The translations under genes and the position numbers were made by a program. A DNA stretch of 64,000 nt, taken from the NCBI GenBank assembly GCA_012274445.1, contig JAAROD010000093.1, forward strand, positions 558,001 through 622,000, written 5' to 3'. Positions 63,101 through 64,000 of this stretch are shown piece after piece; the stretch's first letter is position 1, and every line of letters begins with the position of its first letter. Below the pieces are notes generated by a model, which did no database searches, was not told the origin of the DNA, and saw only the letters and a program-made list of their open reading frames with translations. The stretch comes from Sclerotiophoma versabilis. Its lineage: Eukaryota > Ascomycota > Dothideomycetes > Pleosporales > Didymellaceae.

Positions 63101-64000
63101 TGCTTCTTCCTTTTCGTAAACTTCGCGGTTCCTGTCTGCGGGGTACAATGCCCAGGGTTTCACTTGAGTATGTTCCATTGCTATCAGCCCTACAAAGCCT
63201 CTATCCACTACCTATCAGTATAGTTGTAAGTATACTCCTAGAGTGATCTTCTTACCATTATTTATGCCTACATTAAACCCCAATGTTCACATGTTGGCGT
63301 ACGACCGGGACAGTTTTGCTTTTCTTCGTCTTTGCCATGGCGACTGAAGGTATTCAGCAAAGTGATGGTCGACGGTGGAGGTCTCAAGCTGCCATATATA
63401 GGAAGCAGTTGGAACTACTCCTCAATTCACTAGCGCTGCGGTATGGGGCAGCTGCTACTAAAGTTCACTTGCAACGAAACACGTTATTCAAGATAGACAT
63501 CTGCATATGCGTAGATACTTTGGTATGCATGTCAAAGCAGTTAGTCACCAGAACCCCACACAAGATCCTTCAACGTCTTGTACTCCTGCATCTTCGAGTC
63601 TAATTTTGCACACGAGGCGTTAGCTTATACCGTATTCCCTTTTTTGTGTGGAGCGTAGAGAGGCTGTGGTGTTGCTCGATGTTTGGCGGGGTGCGGCCGC
63701 AGGTGCAGCCGCCGCGCGTACAGACAATGGCGTGCTTGTCTTGGCTGAGGACCCGGTCTTGCTCTGACCGGGACTTATCTCAACCGACATGGTTCATCGG
63801 TAACGCTAGTATTGATAAATCTTTTGAGCTGGTCTTTCAGGCACAATCTTTACAGACCTACCATCAATCGTACCATCATTTGCGTAAGTCGTACAAGGCT
63901 TCGTGCGAGCGGTGTGACTAGATGTATGGACCCCGGTGGGAGGACTGGAGTGGTGGTCAAGGCATATTATTAGAATGACGTCGCATTCCTGCATGACCTG
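60177..64000. other. Gene-poor right end, 3.8 kb
   Basis: The minus strand has a coding-like stretch near 60830-61015 (LETGINLGDFAMTIGIDNLL, YLVDKANWLVASLYQDLVND) that could be a gene fragment, but it has no start codon at a convincing place and no downstream exon. A pair of long overlapping frames at 61078-61984 (plus) and 61307-61699 (minus) has no motif. Nothing recognised beyond 62000. Confidence 0.35.

Overview
The window looks like nuclear DNA of a filamentous ascomycete (Pezizomycotina). Protein-coding genes are split by short GT-AG introns (about 43-96 nt, many with CTRAC-like branch sites). The gene families are typically fungal: a PNP-NB-ARC-TPR NLR, a CorA-like protein, F-box/ankyrin proteins, BTB proteins, a Zn2Cys6 factor, a DUF3455 secreted protein, DUF7587- and DUF7924-type proteins, and Tc1/mariner and Fot1/pogo transposons. 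I cannot name the species. Many models below come from joining open frames across introns that I located by eye; where splice sites and frame agree I give exon positions.

Left part (1-9.5 kb): a CorA-like membrane protein gene with an unresolved 5' end, a compact Tc1/mariner element (DD34E transposase intact), a large NLR gene with seven nearly identical TPRs, a fold-back/MITE-like inverted repeat, then a convergent pair of a short coiled-coil gene and a bZIP factor. The first ~94 bases are an inverted, diverged copy of the NLR upstream region, which suggests a second, divergent NLR copy just outside the window.

Middle (10-37 kb): an F-box protein, a PAQR/haemolysin-III-type gene broken by one in-frame stop, small Myb-like and unrecognised proteins, a secreted DUF3455 protein, a divergent cyclin, an acidic protein, Myb and C2H2 regulators, a protein with a degenerate J domain, a GPI-type cell-surface protein, a CheD-like hypothetical, a three-exon F-box/ankyrin protein, and a cluster of short coiled-coil or low-complexity genes. 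Minisatellites are frequent.

Right part (37-64 kb): an RBR E3 ubiquitin ligase, an intact and apparently recent Fot1-like transposon sitting at the 3' side of another gene, a short chimera of transposase-type psq HTH + F-box + ankyrin, a DUF7587-type gene with one in-frame stop, a small Zn-binding protein, a Zn2Cys6-acetyltransferase fusion, three BTB proteins (one frameshifted) and a DUF7924 nuclease-like protein. The last 4 kb has no gene I can support.

Taken together this resembles an accessory, fast-evolving fungal region: immune-type receptor and protein-interaction repeats, ubiquitin-system adaptors, transposons and at least three genes each disabled by a single small lesion. No tRNA, rRNA or CRISPR array was seen.
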